64,000 nucleotides of DNA from an uncultured Eubacteriales bacterium (GTDB taxonomy: Bacteria; Bacillota; Clostridia; Christensenellales; Aristaeellaceae), in assembly GCA_902795275.1 (NCBI GenBank), contig CADBKQ010000020.1, positions 36,222 through 100,221 on the forward strand, written 5' to 3'. The notes under the pieces were generated by a model. That model worked only from the letters and a program-made list of their open reading frames with translations, ran no database searches and had not been told where the DNA came from. Position 1 is the first letter of the stretch, and each line of letters begins with the position of its first letter. The position numbers and the translations under genes were made by a program. Shown here piece by piece: positions 42,981-51,866 of this stretch.

Positions 42981-43902
42981 CGTCTTTTTCAAATACTCTT
43001 AATGTCGCGCTGTGCGCCCGGTTGTTTTCGTCCAGCTCTTCCTTGCCCGCTTTGATCGCACCGCCGACAGTCCGGCCCAGGGGCTTTTTGCCGCAGGTGC
43101 AGATGGGGGCCTTGGGCGGGCAGGTGCAGGGGTTTTGCAGCTTGCGGAAAGTGAGCTTCACGATGCGGTCCTCCACGGAATGGAAGGTGATCACCGCCAG
43201 CCGCCCGCCGGGAACGAGCATGTCCACCCAGTCCCGAAGCGCCTGTTCCAGAGGGGCCAGCTCGTCGTTCACCGCGATGCGCACGGCCTGGAAGGTGCGC
43301 CGGGCGGGGTGCCCCTCGTCTTTGCGGCGCACCGCCTTGGGGATGGCTGCGTCCACCACGGCCACCAAATCCTTTGTGGTTTCCAGCGGCTTTTCCGCGC
43401 GTTTTTCCATCAGGATTTGGGCGATCCTCGCCGCCCATTTCTCATCCCCATATTCCCGAAGGACGCGGCAGAACTCCTGCTCGGATACTGTGTTCACGTA
43501 GTCCGCGGCGGTCATGCCCTGGGTGGTGTCCATGCGCATGTCCAAGGGCGCGTCCTCGTGATAGGAAAAGCCCCGCTCCGGCGTGTCCAATTGATAGGAA
43601 GACACGCCCAAATCCAATAAGCCGCCGTTCAGCCGAACGCCCGGCAGCAGTTCCTTCACGTCGTGGAAGTTGCCATGTACCGCGTGAAAACCGGCGTACC
43701 CCTTGAGCCGTTCCGTCGCCGCCGCAATCGCCGCCGGGTCCCGGTCAATGCCGTAGAGCACGCCGGTTTCTCCCATGGCTTTCAAAATCGCTTCGCTGTG
43801 CCCGCCGCCGCCTAAGGTGCCGTCGGCGTATACCTCCCCCGGCTGGGGGTTCAGGTATTCCAGCACCTCGTTCAGCAGTACGGGAATATGATGAAATGAC
43901 AT
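42928..43902 (-). CDS. rsmH: 16S rRNA C1402 N4-methyltransferase RsmH (MraW)
   Basis: A 324-residue SAM-dependent methyltransferase. YADGTLGGGGHSEAILKAMG is the SAM site; GGLLDLGVSSYQLD, RGFSYHEDAPLDMRMD, RRTFQAVRIAVNDEL, ITFHSVEDRIVK and the Cys-rich NPCTCPPKAPICTCG follow in order. The family normally ends near RVFEK; here about 17 more residues (DAGGNRSLLSGAFRPG and on) and the stop come from a hairpin repeat. No mra/dcw cell-wall cluster is around it. Confidence 0.95.
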   Translation of the reverse strand: MSFHHIPVLLNEVLEYLNPQPGEVYADGTLGGGGHSEAILKAMGETGVLYGIDRDPAAIAAATERLKGYAGFHAVHGNFHDVKELLPGVRLNGGLLDLGVSSYQLDTPERGFSYHEDAPLDMRMDTTQGMTAADYVNTVSEQEFCRVLREYGDEKWAARIAQILMEKRAEKPLETTKDLVAVVDAAIPKAVRRKDEGHPARRTFQAVRIAVNDELAPLEQALRDWVDMLVPGGRLAVITFHSVEDRIVKLTFRKLQNPCTCPPKAPICTCGKKPLGRTVGGAIKAGKEELDENNRAHSATLRVFEKDAGGNRSLLSGAFRPGLR

Positions 43903-43934
43903 ATGGACTCCTTATCCCTGTGTTCTATTTTGCT

Positions 43935-44351
43935 TTATGAAGAAAACCGGGCAAGCAATTCTGCCGGTGAAAACAGTGCGACGCCAAAATCCAAAAAATC
44001 CTTCTTGTTCCTGGTGACAATTCCGTCACAGTGATTTGATTTCGCGCAGGTCGCCATCAGGCAATCCTCAAAATCTTTTGCTCTGGCTTCAAACGCATGA
44101 AGCACATCATCGTTGGTTACGGTTAAAACCCGGACGATATTCAAGACGGAATTCATCACCTGATAGGTTTCCTCTATGCCTCCAAGGGCTTTCCGGGCGA
44201 TATAGAATAGATCTGTCATTGCCGAAGCGGAAATGAAGCCCTGGATTGCCCGGTTCTCACAAAGATTTAAAACTGCTTTTGAGTCTTCAAAAAAATCATT
44301 TCTGTGGATGAGCACATCCAAAAGGATGTTTGTGTCAATCATGATCCTCAT
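43935..44351 (-). CDS. PIN-domain toxin (VapC-like)
   Basis: A 138-residue PIN-domain RNase. Acidic residues are in MIDTNILLDVL (Asp6), the FEDCLMATCA motif (Glu/Asp) and the final VTRNKKDF. Toxins of this type cut tRNA or rRNA until their antitoxin binds. Its start overlaps the Phd-type antitoxin by 17 bp, so the two are translationally coupled. The codon at 44351 has no strong ribosome binding site, which suits coupling. Confidence 0.88.
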   Translation of the reverse strand: MRIMIDTNILLDVLIHRNDFFEDSKAVLNLCENRAIQGFISASAMTDLFYIARKALGGIEETYQVMNSVLNIVRVLTVTNDDVLHAFEARAKDFEDCLMATCAKSNHCDGIVTRNKKDFLDFGVALFSPAELLARFSS

Positions 44352-44565
44352 ATCGAGACAGCCTTTCTTCCCGGAGCGAATGCCGATCCATTTTCGGGGG
44401 CACCTTTCCCGCAAGCACGCCGGAGATGGAATCAACCGCGGATACATTGGGATTGATTAGTTTTGCGACGGTCTTTCCATTTTTTGTTATCCAAACGTCC
44501 TCCGTTAATACAAGCTCCAGATATTTGCCGAGGTTCAGCTTGAATTCAGTAGCGGTAACCTGCAT
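44335..44565 (-). CDS. Phd/YefM-family antitoxin
   Basis: A 76-residue antitoxin: MQVTATEFKLNLGKYLELVLTEDVWITKNGKTVAKL is the Phd N-terminal dimer and DNA-binding fold, and the polar C-terminus (SLREERLSRYEDHD) would cover the PIN toxin active site. GGAGGAAGGGAG lies upstream, and a promoter is at 44589-44617. Confidence 0.9.
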   Translation of the reverse strand: MQVTATEFKLNLGKYLELVLTEDVWITKNGKTVAKLINPNVSAVDSISGVLAGKVPPKMDRHSLREERLSRYEDHD

Positions 44566-44588
44566 ATAATCAACTCCCTTCCTCCTCT

Positions 44589-44617
44589 ATTTTAACCGAT
44601 TTTCTTGAAATAAGCAA
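44589..44617 (-). promoter_or_regulatory. Promoter of the Phd/PIN pair
   Basis: Minus strand TTGCTT, 17-bp spacer, TAAAAT. Confidence 0.6.
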
Positions 44618-44651
44618 GCAAAATCGAACGATTTCATTCACGTTTCATTCT

Positions 44652-44701
44652 AAAAAGCGGAAACCATTCCGCTGATGAAGAAATGGTTTCCGCTTTTTTG
44701 T
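44652..44701. terminator. Terminator downstream of valS
   Basis: AAAAAGCGGAAACCATT and AATGGTTTCCGCTTTTTT form a long stem. On the minus strand it directly follows valS and has a T run at both ends. Confidence 0.9.
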
Positions 44702-44707
44702 TTGTAT

Positions 44708-47416
44708 TTATCCCAGCTCTGCGATGCGCTTATCCAGCGCCACGAGCATTTCTTTGTTCTTTTCCAGCTTTTCCTTTTCGGCGGCCACCAGGTTGGCGGG
44801 GGCCTTGTTCACGAAGCCGGGGTTGTTCAGCTTGCCTTCGGCGCGGGCGATTTCGTTCACCAGGTTCTGGCGCTCCTTGCCGAGGCGCGCCTTTTCTTTC
44901 TCCAAATCCACCAGCTCGCCCAGGGGGATGAAGAACTCACCGGCCTGGCACACGGCGCTGACGGTCTTTTCGCTGATGGCCTGACTGGGCTCCAGCATTT
45001 CCAGGGCGCTCACGCTGGCGAGGCGGGCAAAGTACACTTCGGTGCCCGCGAAGGCGTCGTGCCAGCCGTCGGCGGGGCGCACCATCAAGCGGGCCTTGTG
45101 GCTGGGCTGCACCTTCATGTCGGCGCGCAGGTTGCGGATGGCGCGGATCATGTCCATCACGCCCTCCATGCGCGCGGCTTCGGCGGGGAAGTCGTAGGCT
45201 TCCAGGGGCTTGGGCCAGTCGGCCAGCATGCAGGAGGCGTCGGCTTCGCCGGGCAGGTTCTTGTACACTTCCTCGGTCAGGAAGGGCATGAAGGGATGCA
45301 GCAGCCGCAGCAGGCCGGAGAGCACCGTTTGCAGCACGGCGCGCACGGCGGCTTTGCGCTGCGGGTCGTCGCCCAGCAGCCCGCCCTTGGCCAGCTCGAT
45401 GTACCAGTCGCAGAATTCCGACCAAGTGAAGTCGTAAATCTTCTGGGCAGCCAGGCCGTATTCCGCTTCCTCAAAGTTCTTGCTGATCTGGCGCACGGCC
45501 TCGTTGTACTTGCTCAGGATCCAGTGGTCGGGCAGGGTCAGTTCCTTGCCTTCAATCGTTTCCTGGCCGTCCAGGTTCATCAGCACGAAGCGGCTGGCGT
45601 TCCACACCTTGTTGGCGAAGTTCCGGGCCATTTCCACTTTTTCGGTGGAGTAGCGGGTGTCGTTGCCGGGGCTGATGCCCATCACCAGGGAGAAGCGCAG
45701 GGCGTCCGCGCCGTACTGGTCGATGATTTCCAGCGGGTCCACGCCGTTGCCCAGGGACTTGCTCATCTTGCGGCCCAGGGCGTCGCGCACCAGGCCGTGG
45801 ATGACCACGTTTTCAAAGGGCACGTCGCCCATGTTCTCGATGCCGGAGAAGATCATCCGGGCCACCCAGAAGAAGATGATGTCGTAGCCCGTCACCAGGG
45901 TGGTGGTGGGGTAGAAGTATTGCAGGTCTTCGGTGTTGTCCGGCCAGCCCAGGGTGGAGAAGGGCCAGAGGGCGGAGGAGAACCAGGTGTCCAGCACGTC
46001 TTCGTCCTGGGTCAGATGCTTGCAGCCGCAGGAACATGCCGTCGGGTCTTCCCGGCTCACGATGATCTTGCCGCAGTCCTCGCAGTACCAGGCGGGGATG
46101 CGGTGGCCCCACCAGAGCTGGCGGCTGATGCACCAGTCCTTGGTGTTTTCCATCCAGTTATAATAGATCTTGGCGAAGCGGTCGGGGATGAACTTGGTCT
46201 TTCCTTCCTTCACGGCTTCCAGGGCGGGCTTTGCCAGCGGCTCCATCTTCACAAACCACTGCTTGCTCATCATGGGTTCGATCACGGTATGGCAGCGGTA
46301 GCAGGTGCCCACCTCATGCTTGAGGGGCTCGATTTCTTTCAGCAGACCCAGGGCTTCCAGGTCGGCCACGATGGCCTTCCGAGCTTCGTCGGTGGTCATG
46401 CCGGCGTACTTGCCGCAGTCCAGCACCTCGGGTTCGTTCACGCTGGCCTTGCCCGCGGCGAAGATGGCGTCGGCCTCGGCCTTGTCCGCCGCGCCGGTCA
46501 TGTGGCCGTCGTAGGTGAACACCCGCACGATGGGCAGGCTGTGGCGCTGGCCCACCTCGAAGTCGTTGGGGTCGTGGGCGGGGGTGATTTTCACCACGCC
46601 GGTACCCTTTTCCATGTCGGCGTGCTCGTCGCACACGATGGGGATTTCCTTGTTGATGAGGGGCAGGATCACGTGGCAGCCGTGCAGATGAGCGTAGCGG
46701 GGGTCGTTGGGGTTGATGGCCACGGCGGTGTCGCCCAGCATGGTTTCGGGGCGGGTGGTGGCCAGCTCCAGCTTTTCGCCCGTTTCCTTCACGGGGTAGA
46801 GGATGTGCCAGAAATTGCCCTCTTTTTCGACGTATTCCACCTCGGCGTCGGAGATGGCGGTCATGTCGTGGGTGCACCAGTTCACCAGGCGGTAGCCGCG
46901 GTAGATGAGGCCCTTTTCATACAGCCGCACGAACACCTCGCGCACGGCCTTGGAACAGCCCTCGTCCATGGTGAAGCGTTCCCGGTTCCAGTCGCAGGAA
47001 GCGCCCATGCGGCGAAGCTGGCGGGTGATGCGTCCGCCGTACTCCCGCTTCCAGGCCCAGGCGTGCTCCAGGAAGCCTTCGCGGCCCAGCTTTTCCTTGG
47101 TCAGCCCTTCGCTCCGCAGCTTCTCCACCACCTTCACCTCGGTGGCGATGGAGGCGTGGTCGGTGCCGGGGAGCCAGAGGGTGGGGTCGCCCTTCATGCG
47201 GTGATAGCGGATCAGCGCGTCCTGCAGGGTGGCATCCATGGCATGGCCCATGTGCAATTGCCCCGTCACGTTGGGCGGCGGCATCACGATGGTGAAGGGC
47301 TTCTTGCGCTTGTCGATCTTCGGGGCAAAAGCGTCGGATTCTTCCCACTTCTTGTAGGTTTCCGTTTCGATGGCTTGCGGATTATAGGTTTTTTCCATGG
47401 TGAATTCTTCAGGCAT
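44708..47416 (-). CDS. valS: Valyl-tRNA synthetase
   Basis: A 902-residue class I synthetase. The HMGH motif is at 55-58 in PPPNVTGQLHMGHAM; the editing (CP1) domain spans roughly 190-350 (TTRPETMLGDTAVA); KMSKS is near 550 in ALGRKMSKSLGNG; a C-terminal coiled coil (840-902) is the tRNA-contacting arm. AGGAGG places the start at 47416. A T-box with a GTC valine specifier is upstream, and a heptad palindrome lies between the two. Confidence 0.96.
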   Translation of the reverse strand: MPEEFTMEKTYNPQAIETETYKKWEESDAFAPKIDKRKKPFTIVMPPPNVTGQLHMGHAMDATLQDALIRYHRMKGDPTLWLPGTDHASIATEVKVVEKLRSEGLTKEKLGREGFLEHAWAWKREYGGRITRQLRRMGASCDWNRERFTMDEGCSKAVREVFVRLYEKGLIYRGYRLVNWCTHDMTAISDAEVEYVEKEGNFWHILYPVKETGEKLELATTRPETMLGDTAVAINPNDPRYAHLHGCHVILPLINKEIPIVCDEHADMEKGTGVVKITPAHDPNDFEVGQRHSLPIVRVFTYDGHMTGAADKAEADAIFAAGKASVNEPEVLDCGKYAGMTTDEARKAIVADLEALGLLKEIEPLKHEVGTCYRCHTVIEPMMSKQWFVKMEPLAKPALEAVKEGKTKFIPDRFAKIYYNWMENTKDWCISRQLWWGHRIPAWYCEDCGKIIVSREDPTACSCGCKHLTQDEDVLDTWFSSALWPFSTLGWPDNTEDLQYFYPTTTLVTGYDIIFFWVARMIFSGIENMGDVPFENVVIHGLVRDALGRKMSKSLGNGVDPLEIIDQYGADALRFSLVMGISPGNDTRYSTEKVEMARNFANKVWNASRFVLMNLDGQETIEGKELTLPDHWILSKYNEAVRQISKNFEEAEYGLAAQKIYDFTWSEFCDWYIELAKGGLLGDDPQRKAAVRAVLQTVLSGLLRLLHPFMPFLTEEVYKNLPGEADASCMLADWPKPLEAYDFPAEAARMEGVMDMIRAIRNLRADMKVQPSHKARLMVRPADGWHDAFAGTEVYFARLASVSALEMLEPSQAISEKTVSAVCQAGEFFIPLGELVDLEKEKARLGKERQNLVNEIARAEGKLNNPGFVNKAPANLVAAEKEKLEKNKEMLVALDKRIAELG

Positions 47417-47446
47417 TCTTCATTCCTCCTGACGTCAATGTTCTTA

Positions 47447-47571
47447 AGTGTGGAGTGTGGAGAGTGGAGTGTGGAGTTATGGATCGTGAATACAGCCGTG
47501 CTTTGCTGCACGGATGAGCAGATGTGGAAATCATGATAAAACTCCACTCTCCACACTCCACACTCCACACT
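47447..47571. repeat. Heptad palindrome, GTGGAGT type
   Basis: Left arm GTGTGGA/GTGTGGA/GAGTGGA/GTGTGGA units (47447-47476), inverted right arm ACTCCACTCTCCACACTCC and onward (47541-47571). The core has GTGCTTTGCTGCAC. It lies in the valS leader between the T-box terminator and the ribosome binding site, as the GTAGGAA element does in the aminotransferase leader. Confidence 0.88.
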
Positions 47572-47575
47572 GAAA

Positions 47576-47840
47576 AAGAACACGGGCCACTCCATCCCGA
47601 AGGACGGATTGACCCGTGGTACCACCTTGCTTCGCAGCGGAATAATCCACTGCCTCATGGCCGCTGTAACGTGCGTTCCTTTCCGGGCGGACTACTGCGC
47701 TTTCGCGTTCATCCGCCGCTCTCCCGGACGACCTTCCGCTTCGCTGCCCCGGCGGCCTTTCAGCCGGTGAACCGCCTCTCTTTGGGGGTGCCTTGAAACG
47801 TACTCCTTCCGTTCACTGAGCAAGGGATATTGGACTGTTA
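47576..47840 (-). ncRNA. T-box leader of valS, valine specificity
   Basis: On the minus strand: GAACGGAAGGAGTACG (stem I base), AAAGAGAGGCGG, the specifier loop GGAAGGTCG before TCCGGGAG, the AAGGTGGTACCACGG antiterminator, and a terminator hairpin GGGTCAATCCGTCC...GGATGGAGTGGCCC with TTCTTTTTC. CGGA:TCCG pairing places GTC (Val) in the specifier position. TGGT suits a tRNA ending in ACCA. Uncharged tRNA-Val relieves termination before valS. Confidence 0.95.
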
Positions 47841-47842
47841 CG

Positions 47843-47866
47843 AAAAAATGCCCGCAAAGGCATTTT
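47843..47866 (-). terminator. Terminator of rpmF
   Basis: Minus strand AAATGCC, loop TTTGCG, GGCATTT, then a T-rich run, 20 bp after rpmF and immediately before the valS T-box. Confidence 0.75.
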
Positions 47867-47886
47867 CCCGATGAAAGAAGGACGAA

Positions 47887-48087
47887 TTACGCGTTCTTCT
47901 TTTCTTCTTTCTCTTCCATGTTGACGATCTGTTTGCCGTCATAGTAGCCGCAGTGCTTGCAGACATGGTGCGCCAGCTTCATCTGGTGGCACTGTTTGCA
48001 CTCCACGATGGCGGGAACTTCCAGCTTCCAATTAGCGCGACGGGAACGGCCGCGGGCCTTGGATACTTTTCCTTTGGGCAGAGCCAT
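47887..48087 (-). CDS. rpmF: Ribosomal protein L32
   Basis: A 66-residue large-subunit protein: MALPKGKVSKARGRSRRANW and a four-cysteine zinc site, C30-x2-C33 and C43-x2-C46. The C-terminus has an unusual Glu/Lys tail (MEEKEEKKNA). AGGAGGTG seven bases upstream gives a strong separate start. It is in the same reading frame as the shifted end of the yceD gene, so a longer fused product is also open. Confidence 0.96.
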   Translation of the reverse strand: MALPKGKVSKARGRSRRANWKLEVPAIVECKQCHQMKLAHHVCKHCGYYDGKQIVNMEEKEEKKNA

Positions 48088-48089
48088 AA

Positions 48090-48573
48090 TTACACCTCCT
48101 GATCCTTTGTCAGCAATTGCTGCAATGCCGAAAAAGGATGACGGCAGCGCCGCAAGCGCCGGGCAGTCATCGCCGCACACGAAGCGCATGGGCAAATCAA
48201 GCACCGCCAGAGTCATCGACAGATGGGAAAGCTCCACTTTGGAACCCTCGTACATCCATCTTTCTTCCCCCTCGGGCGTCTCCTCCTGCTGGGTAAAGCG
48301 GGTGATCCGGACGAAGTTCTCGTCAAACGGAACTTCCACCGGATAATCCACCGGCTTTAAGCACCCGGCGCAATGGCCATGGGCCGTGCAGGTGAGCGTG
48401 CCCCAGATGCGAAGGTTGTCCTCCGCGCCGGAGAAGTGCCCACGCAGGAGCACATCGTCAAACGTGACCGTTTCACCGAAAATCTCCTGAGGCGGGATCT
48501 CGTCACGATGTTCAAAGGGGATCGCCTCGCCGGGCGCGCGCATGGCGCGGGAAACATCCAGCAGCAAATCCAT
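48090..48573 (-). pseudogene. yceD: YceD (DUF177) family gene with an apparent frameshift near its 3' end
   Basis: YceD genes lie just before rpmF in most bacteria and the product assists 23S rRNA metabolism. Residues 1-140 are normal (CAGCLKPVDYPVEVPFDENFVRI, MTLAVLDLPMRFVCGDDC). After CGDDC the frame runs PALAALPSSFFGIA... straight into rpmF. In the +1 frame the same DNA reads HPFSALQQLLTKDQEV then TAA at 48090-48092, five bases before the L32 ATG: the expected YceD ending. So one base appears lost or gained around 48150-48185. The start is either ATG 48573, very close to GGAGG, or the TTG seven bases beyond that site. Sequencing error is possible. Confidence 0.75.
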
Positions 48574-48596
48574 CCCTCCAATCGTGACCGGGCTAT

Positions 48597-48626
48597 ATTA
48601 TATCGTGTCAGGGGGGACTTTGTCAA
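48597..48626 (-). promoter_or_regulatory. Promoter of yceD-rpmF
   Basis: Minus strand TTGACA (48626-48621), 18-bp spacer, TATAAT (48602-48597). Confidence 0.85.
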
Positions 48627-48659
48627 TGCTTTTTTCGGCTTCCGGCATTTTTTCTCCGC

Positions 48660-48977
48660 CTATTCCATTTTGAACATCATTTGCAGCTTGGGCTGCGCGC
48701 CGGTAACCGGGTCCATGACCAGTTCCAGCACGTCGTCCATGTATTCGTTCCACTTGTCCACGATGGGGCTTTCCGCCTGGGTCTTTTCGGCGAAGGCGAT
48801 GCCCTTCTCGCATTCGTAGTAGCCGAACACGTCGCGGCCGTCGCTCCAGATGGTGTAGTTTTTGATCCCGGCGGACTTGAGCAGTTCAATCATTTCCGGC
48901 CAGATTTCGTCGTGGCGGCGCTTGTATTCCGCCTGCATCCCTTCCTTGATGCGTCCTTTCCAGGCAAAGCGTTCCAT
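48660..48977 (-). CDS. rhaM: L-rhamnose mutarotase
   Basis: A 105-residue dimeric alpha/beta-barrel enzyme that interconverts the anomers of L-rhamnose. It shows RFAWKGRIKEGMQAEYKRRHDEIWPEM with the active-site His, NYTIWSDGRDVFGYYEC and a C-terminal PKLQMMFKME. Encoded 12 bp downstream of the GH112 phosphorylase, whose product is free L-rhamnose, so the two act in sequence. AAAGGAG precedes the ATG. Confidence 0.93.
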   Translation of the reverse strand: MERFAWKGRIKEGMQAEYKRRHDEIWPEMIELLKSAGIKNYTIWSDGRDVFGYYECEKGIAFAEKTQAESPIVDKWNEYMDDVLELVMDPVTGAQPKLQMMFKME

Positions 48978-48989
48978 GGTTTTTCTCCT

Positions 48990-51146
48990 TTACAGATTGA
49001 TTTCTTTGGTTTCCATTGGCGCTAAAGTCACGTTCAGCCAGTTGTTGTCCGGCAGGGAAACGGTGGTTTCCACGGTTTCATGGCTGTTGTTGATCACGAC
49101 CAAGGTGCGGCCCGCGGGATACCAGGCGGCCTCCGCACGGCAGTCGCCGGTGATGTAAGGCGCGGTGTCGGCGATGTTCGCGGCGAAGAGCAGAATGTCC
49201 AGCAGCATGCGGGTATTTTGATGCGTCACCTGGAAGTCGCTCAGATACACGCCATAGCCCTGGCCGAAGCGGTTGACCGTCATCTGCGGGATGCCGTTCG
49301 CGTCGGCCAGCACGCGGGCCTTGCCGTCGGTGAGGTACAGGTGTTCCTTGTCCTTGAGGCCCGCCGAACCCGCCTGGATGCGCAGGCTCTTTTCCAGCTT
49401 GTATTCCCATTTGCCGTGGCACACCCGCGCGCCGGTGTCATAGTCGATGCCCAGCACGTGCGCCATGCGGAAGAAGGTGTCGTATCCCGGCACGGCGGAA
49501 GGTTCGTCCACGCCGATGAAGCAGCCGCCCTTGTATACAAACTGCGTCAGCTTTTCCACCAGCTTATCGCTCCGCCAGGCGTCGCCGCCGCTCCAGGCGT
49601 CTCCGGCGCGGCCCGCGTTGATGACCACATTTGCATCGTCCAGCGCGCCGTTTTCCGCGTCGGCGAAGGAGATAAACTTCACCTCCACCGGCAGGCCGGA
49701 CAGGGCTTCGTTGATGTGGATGAGCGGGTGCATGTAGGTTTCGTGGAAATGGCCGCTGAGCGTCCAGCTGCGCAAGGCTCCCCACGTGTGCAGCACCGCC
49801 ACGCGAATCGGCAGGGTGGAAGCCGGGCCATCCTTTTGCAGCGCTTTGATCTTGCGGAATTCCGCGCCGATGCGCTCGATGGCGTCCACGAAGGCGGGAT
49901 AGCCCTGGGTCAGATGCAGATACCCGCCCAGGCCGATCCTGTCCACGCACTGCCGAAGCAGCGCGCGGCGGGCGTGCATCCAGTATTCCATGGCGTCTTT
50001 TTCCGGGTGTCCGCCTTCCTGGAAGGTGGGCAGTCCGCCCAGGCCCACGGGGAACAGGTAGGGATGCAGCCGGATTTCGTGGGTCGGCACCGTCGCGCCC
50101 GCGCAGAGGCGGCACTCGAAGCCGGAGAAAATGCACTTGATCAGCCCGTCAAAGCCGATGGAAGCAAAGCGCCTGCCGTAAGGCTCCATGCCCACCCAGC
50201 TGTCGTCGTAAAACACATAGGCTTTCTTGCCGTAGCCATGCACAATGTCCACCAACACCTTGGCCTTCTCCGCCACAAACGCCTGGATGAAGTCCATGTA
50301 GTCCCGCTTGTGCGCCGTGGGCGGCATGTGCGTGACCTGCAATTTCCGCTGGTTGATGAAGTCCTCGGCGGTGAGGGCGTAGCCATATTGCTGTTCAAAC
50401 GCCTTCAGCGCGGCGGGGCTGACGGTGAAATCATAACTGGCCCAGTCGGTGTAGCGGTTGCGGCGGCGCAGGTCGGACCCGAAGATCCAAACGAAGTTAT
50501 AGAATAAGGAAGTAAACCGCACCACGGTGGTGTCGGGGTTCTGCTGGCACCAGGTTTTGAGCCAGCCTTGCAGGTACTCCCAGGCCAGGGGATGCCGGGG
50601 ATCCAGCTGCCGCAGGTGTTCGCTGGTCCAGTGGTTGGTTGTGTGGTTGTACATGTTGATTTCTTCCCACACCCGCCAGGCCAGGAAGGAAACCGTATAG
50701 CTGTGCCAGGGCAGGGCGGGGGAGACCGTCACTGCCCCGTTTTCATAGTTCCAGTTTTCTTTCGGCACTTCCCGGTTCGCCGTGCGGTCGAACACCTGCC
50801 AGTAGGGCAGAGCGTCTGCGCTGTCGTTCACCTGGAACTGCTCGTCAAAGAATCCGTCCAGGGGCCGAATGGTTACGCTGTCCCCCGTGGCGATCACCGG
50901 GTCGGAGCACAGGAAGGTCTGCTGCTGGCTGTCGGGATGCGCCTCGGCAAAAGCGTTATGCTCCCGGATAATGCAGATGGTGGAGTAAATGCCGTAGCCC
51001 GCCTTCACAATCTCGTCGGACAGCTTGGTTCCGTCGCTGTCCCGGATCACGTCAGCGCCCCACCGCTTCGCCAGCTCCAGCGTCAGTTGTTCATACCCCG
51101 CTTCCCCGGGCAGGGTAAAGCCGCCCTGGTGAAAATCTTCATGCAT
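48990..51146 (-). CDS. GH112 phosphorylase, probably D-galactosyl-beta-1,4-L-rhamnose phosphorylase
   Basis: 718 residues. GH112 enzymes phosphorolyse beta-galactosides to galactose 1-phosphate plus the acceptor sugar. Family stretches include FTLPGEAGYEQLTLELAKRWGADVIRDSDGT, INMYNHTTNHWT, and FYDDSWVGMEPYG. The group acts on lacto-N-biose/galacto-N-biose or on galactosyl-rhamnose. The rhaM neighbour, and the rest of this locus being aimed at rhamnogalacturonan-I, favour galactosyl-rhamnose. No signal peptide. The ATG at 51146 follows GCGAGGT. Subgroup assignment is by context. Confidence 0.9.
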   Translation of the reverse strand: MHEDFHQGGFTLPGEAGYEQLTLELAKRWGADVIRDSDGTKLSDEIVKAGYGIYSTICIIREHNAFAEAHPDSQQQTFLCSDPVIATGDSVTIRPLDGFFDEQFQVNDSADALPYWQVFDRTANREVPKENWNYENGAVTVSPALPWHSYTVSFLAWRVWEEINMYNHTTNHWTSEHLRQLDPRHPLAWEYLQGWLKTWCQQNPDTTVVRFTSLFYNFVWIFGSDLRRRNRYTDWASYDFTVSPAALKAFEQQYGYALTAEDFINQRKLQVTHMPPTAHKRDYMDFIQAFVAEKAKVLVDIVHGYGKKAYVFYDDSWVGMEPYGRRFASIGFDGLIKCIFSGFECRLCAGATVPTHEIRLHPYLFPVGLGGLPTFQEGGHPEKDAMEYWMHARRALLRQCVDRIGLGGYLHLTQGYPAFVDAIERIGAEFRKIKALQKDGPASTLPIRVAVLHTWGALRSWTLSGHFHETYMHPLIHINEALSGLPVEVKFISFADAENGALDDANVVINAGRAGDAWSGGDAWRSDKLVEKLTQFVYKGGCFIGVDEPSAVPGYDTFFRMAHVLGIDYDTGARVCHGKWEYKLEKSLRIQAGSAGLKDKEHLYLTDGKARVLADANGIPQMTVNRFGQGYGVYLSDFQVTHQNTRMLLDILLFAANIADTAPYITGDCRAEAAWYPAGRTLVVINNSHETVETTVSLPDNNWLNVTLAPMETKEINL

Positions 51147-51206
51147 AAAAATACCTCGCTTTGTTTTTGCGCCATGTCTGGCCTTGGCATCATCGGATAC
51201 CAAACC

Positions 51207-51845
51207 TCAGTCAAAGACCAGCTGCCAGTTTTCGTCCTCAGAAGCTTCAAAGCACATTCTGATCTGTTCCCGATTGCTTTTTCCATTCGCCAGATGTTCG
51301 GGCAGCTCCTCCGGGCCAAAGAATCCACAGCCGACAGTTTCCAGGTTCGGCTGGAAATCTCCGGAAATATACCTGCACAGCACAAAGGCGGAACAGATAT
51401 TGCTGGGGAAGAAGGTGCCGTTTCGCCTGTTGTGGTCAAGCAATGCGATCACGCGGACAGGCTCCACAATCATCCCGGCTTCTTCCAGCACTTCTTTTGC
51501 CGCGTTCGTTCGGATCGTCTGGTCATAATCGACCCATCCGCCCGGCAGCGCCCAGCTTCCGTTGGCCTCCTGAACCAGCAGAATCTTGCCCTCGCGGAAT
51601 ACCGCGGATCGGGTATCCAGCTTCGGCGTCTGATACCCCGTTCCTGCGCAGAAAGCTGCTTTGATCTTTTCCAGCGGTTGGTCACTGATCTTCGCCGCCA
51701 TTTCAGCGGAGATTTCCCGGATGCGCTCAAACCGTTCGATATCATACTTGTCCTTGCAGTAAGCCAAGGCGCACTGCGACAGGTTTTGGAGTTCTTTGAT
51801 CCAGGAAGTCCATGCATTCTCCGGCATCATGATGTTATCGTTCAT
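51207..51845 (-). CDS. NUDIX hydrolase with N-terminal helical domain
   Basis: A 212-residue protein with a helical N-terminus (SWIKELQNLSQCALAYCKDKYDIERFERIREIS) like the ADP-ribose/CDP-choline-type NUDIX enzymes, then the NUDIX domain from about residue 70. The NUDIX box is GWVDYDQTIRTNAAKEVLEEAGM: the first conserved Glu is Gln and the RE pair is KE, while the catalytic EE is kept, so activity may be altered. It is between the LacI gene and GH112 on the same strand; a sugar-nucleotide substrate is conceivable. Confidence 0.85.
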   Translation of the reverse strand: MNDNIMMPENAWTSWIKELQNLSQCALAYCKDKYDIERFERIREISAEMAAKISDQPLEKIKAAFCAGTGYQTPKLDTRSAVFREGKILLVQEANGSWALPGGWVDYDQTIRTNAAKEVLEEAGMIVEPVRVIALLDHNRRNGTFFPSNICSAFVLCRYISGDFQPNLETVGCGFFGPEELPEHLANGKSNREQIRMCFEASEDENWQLVFD

Positions 51846-51866
51846 ATGCTCCTCACAGTTCCCGCT

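Noticed and set aside
48357..48626. An 89-codon frame overlapping the yceD start
   Set aside because: It starts inside the promoter -35 box and reads yceD in the wrong frame.
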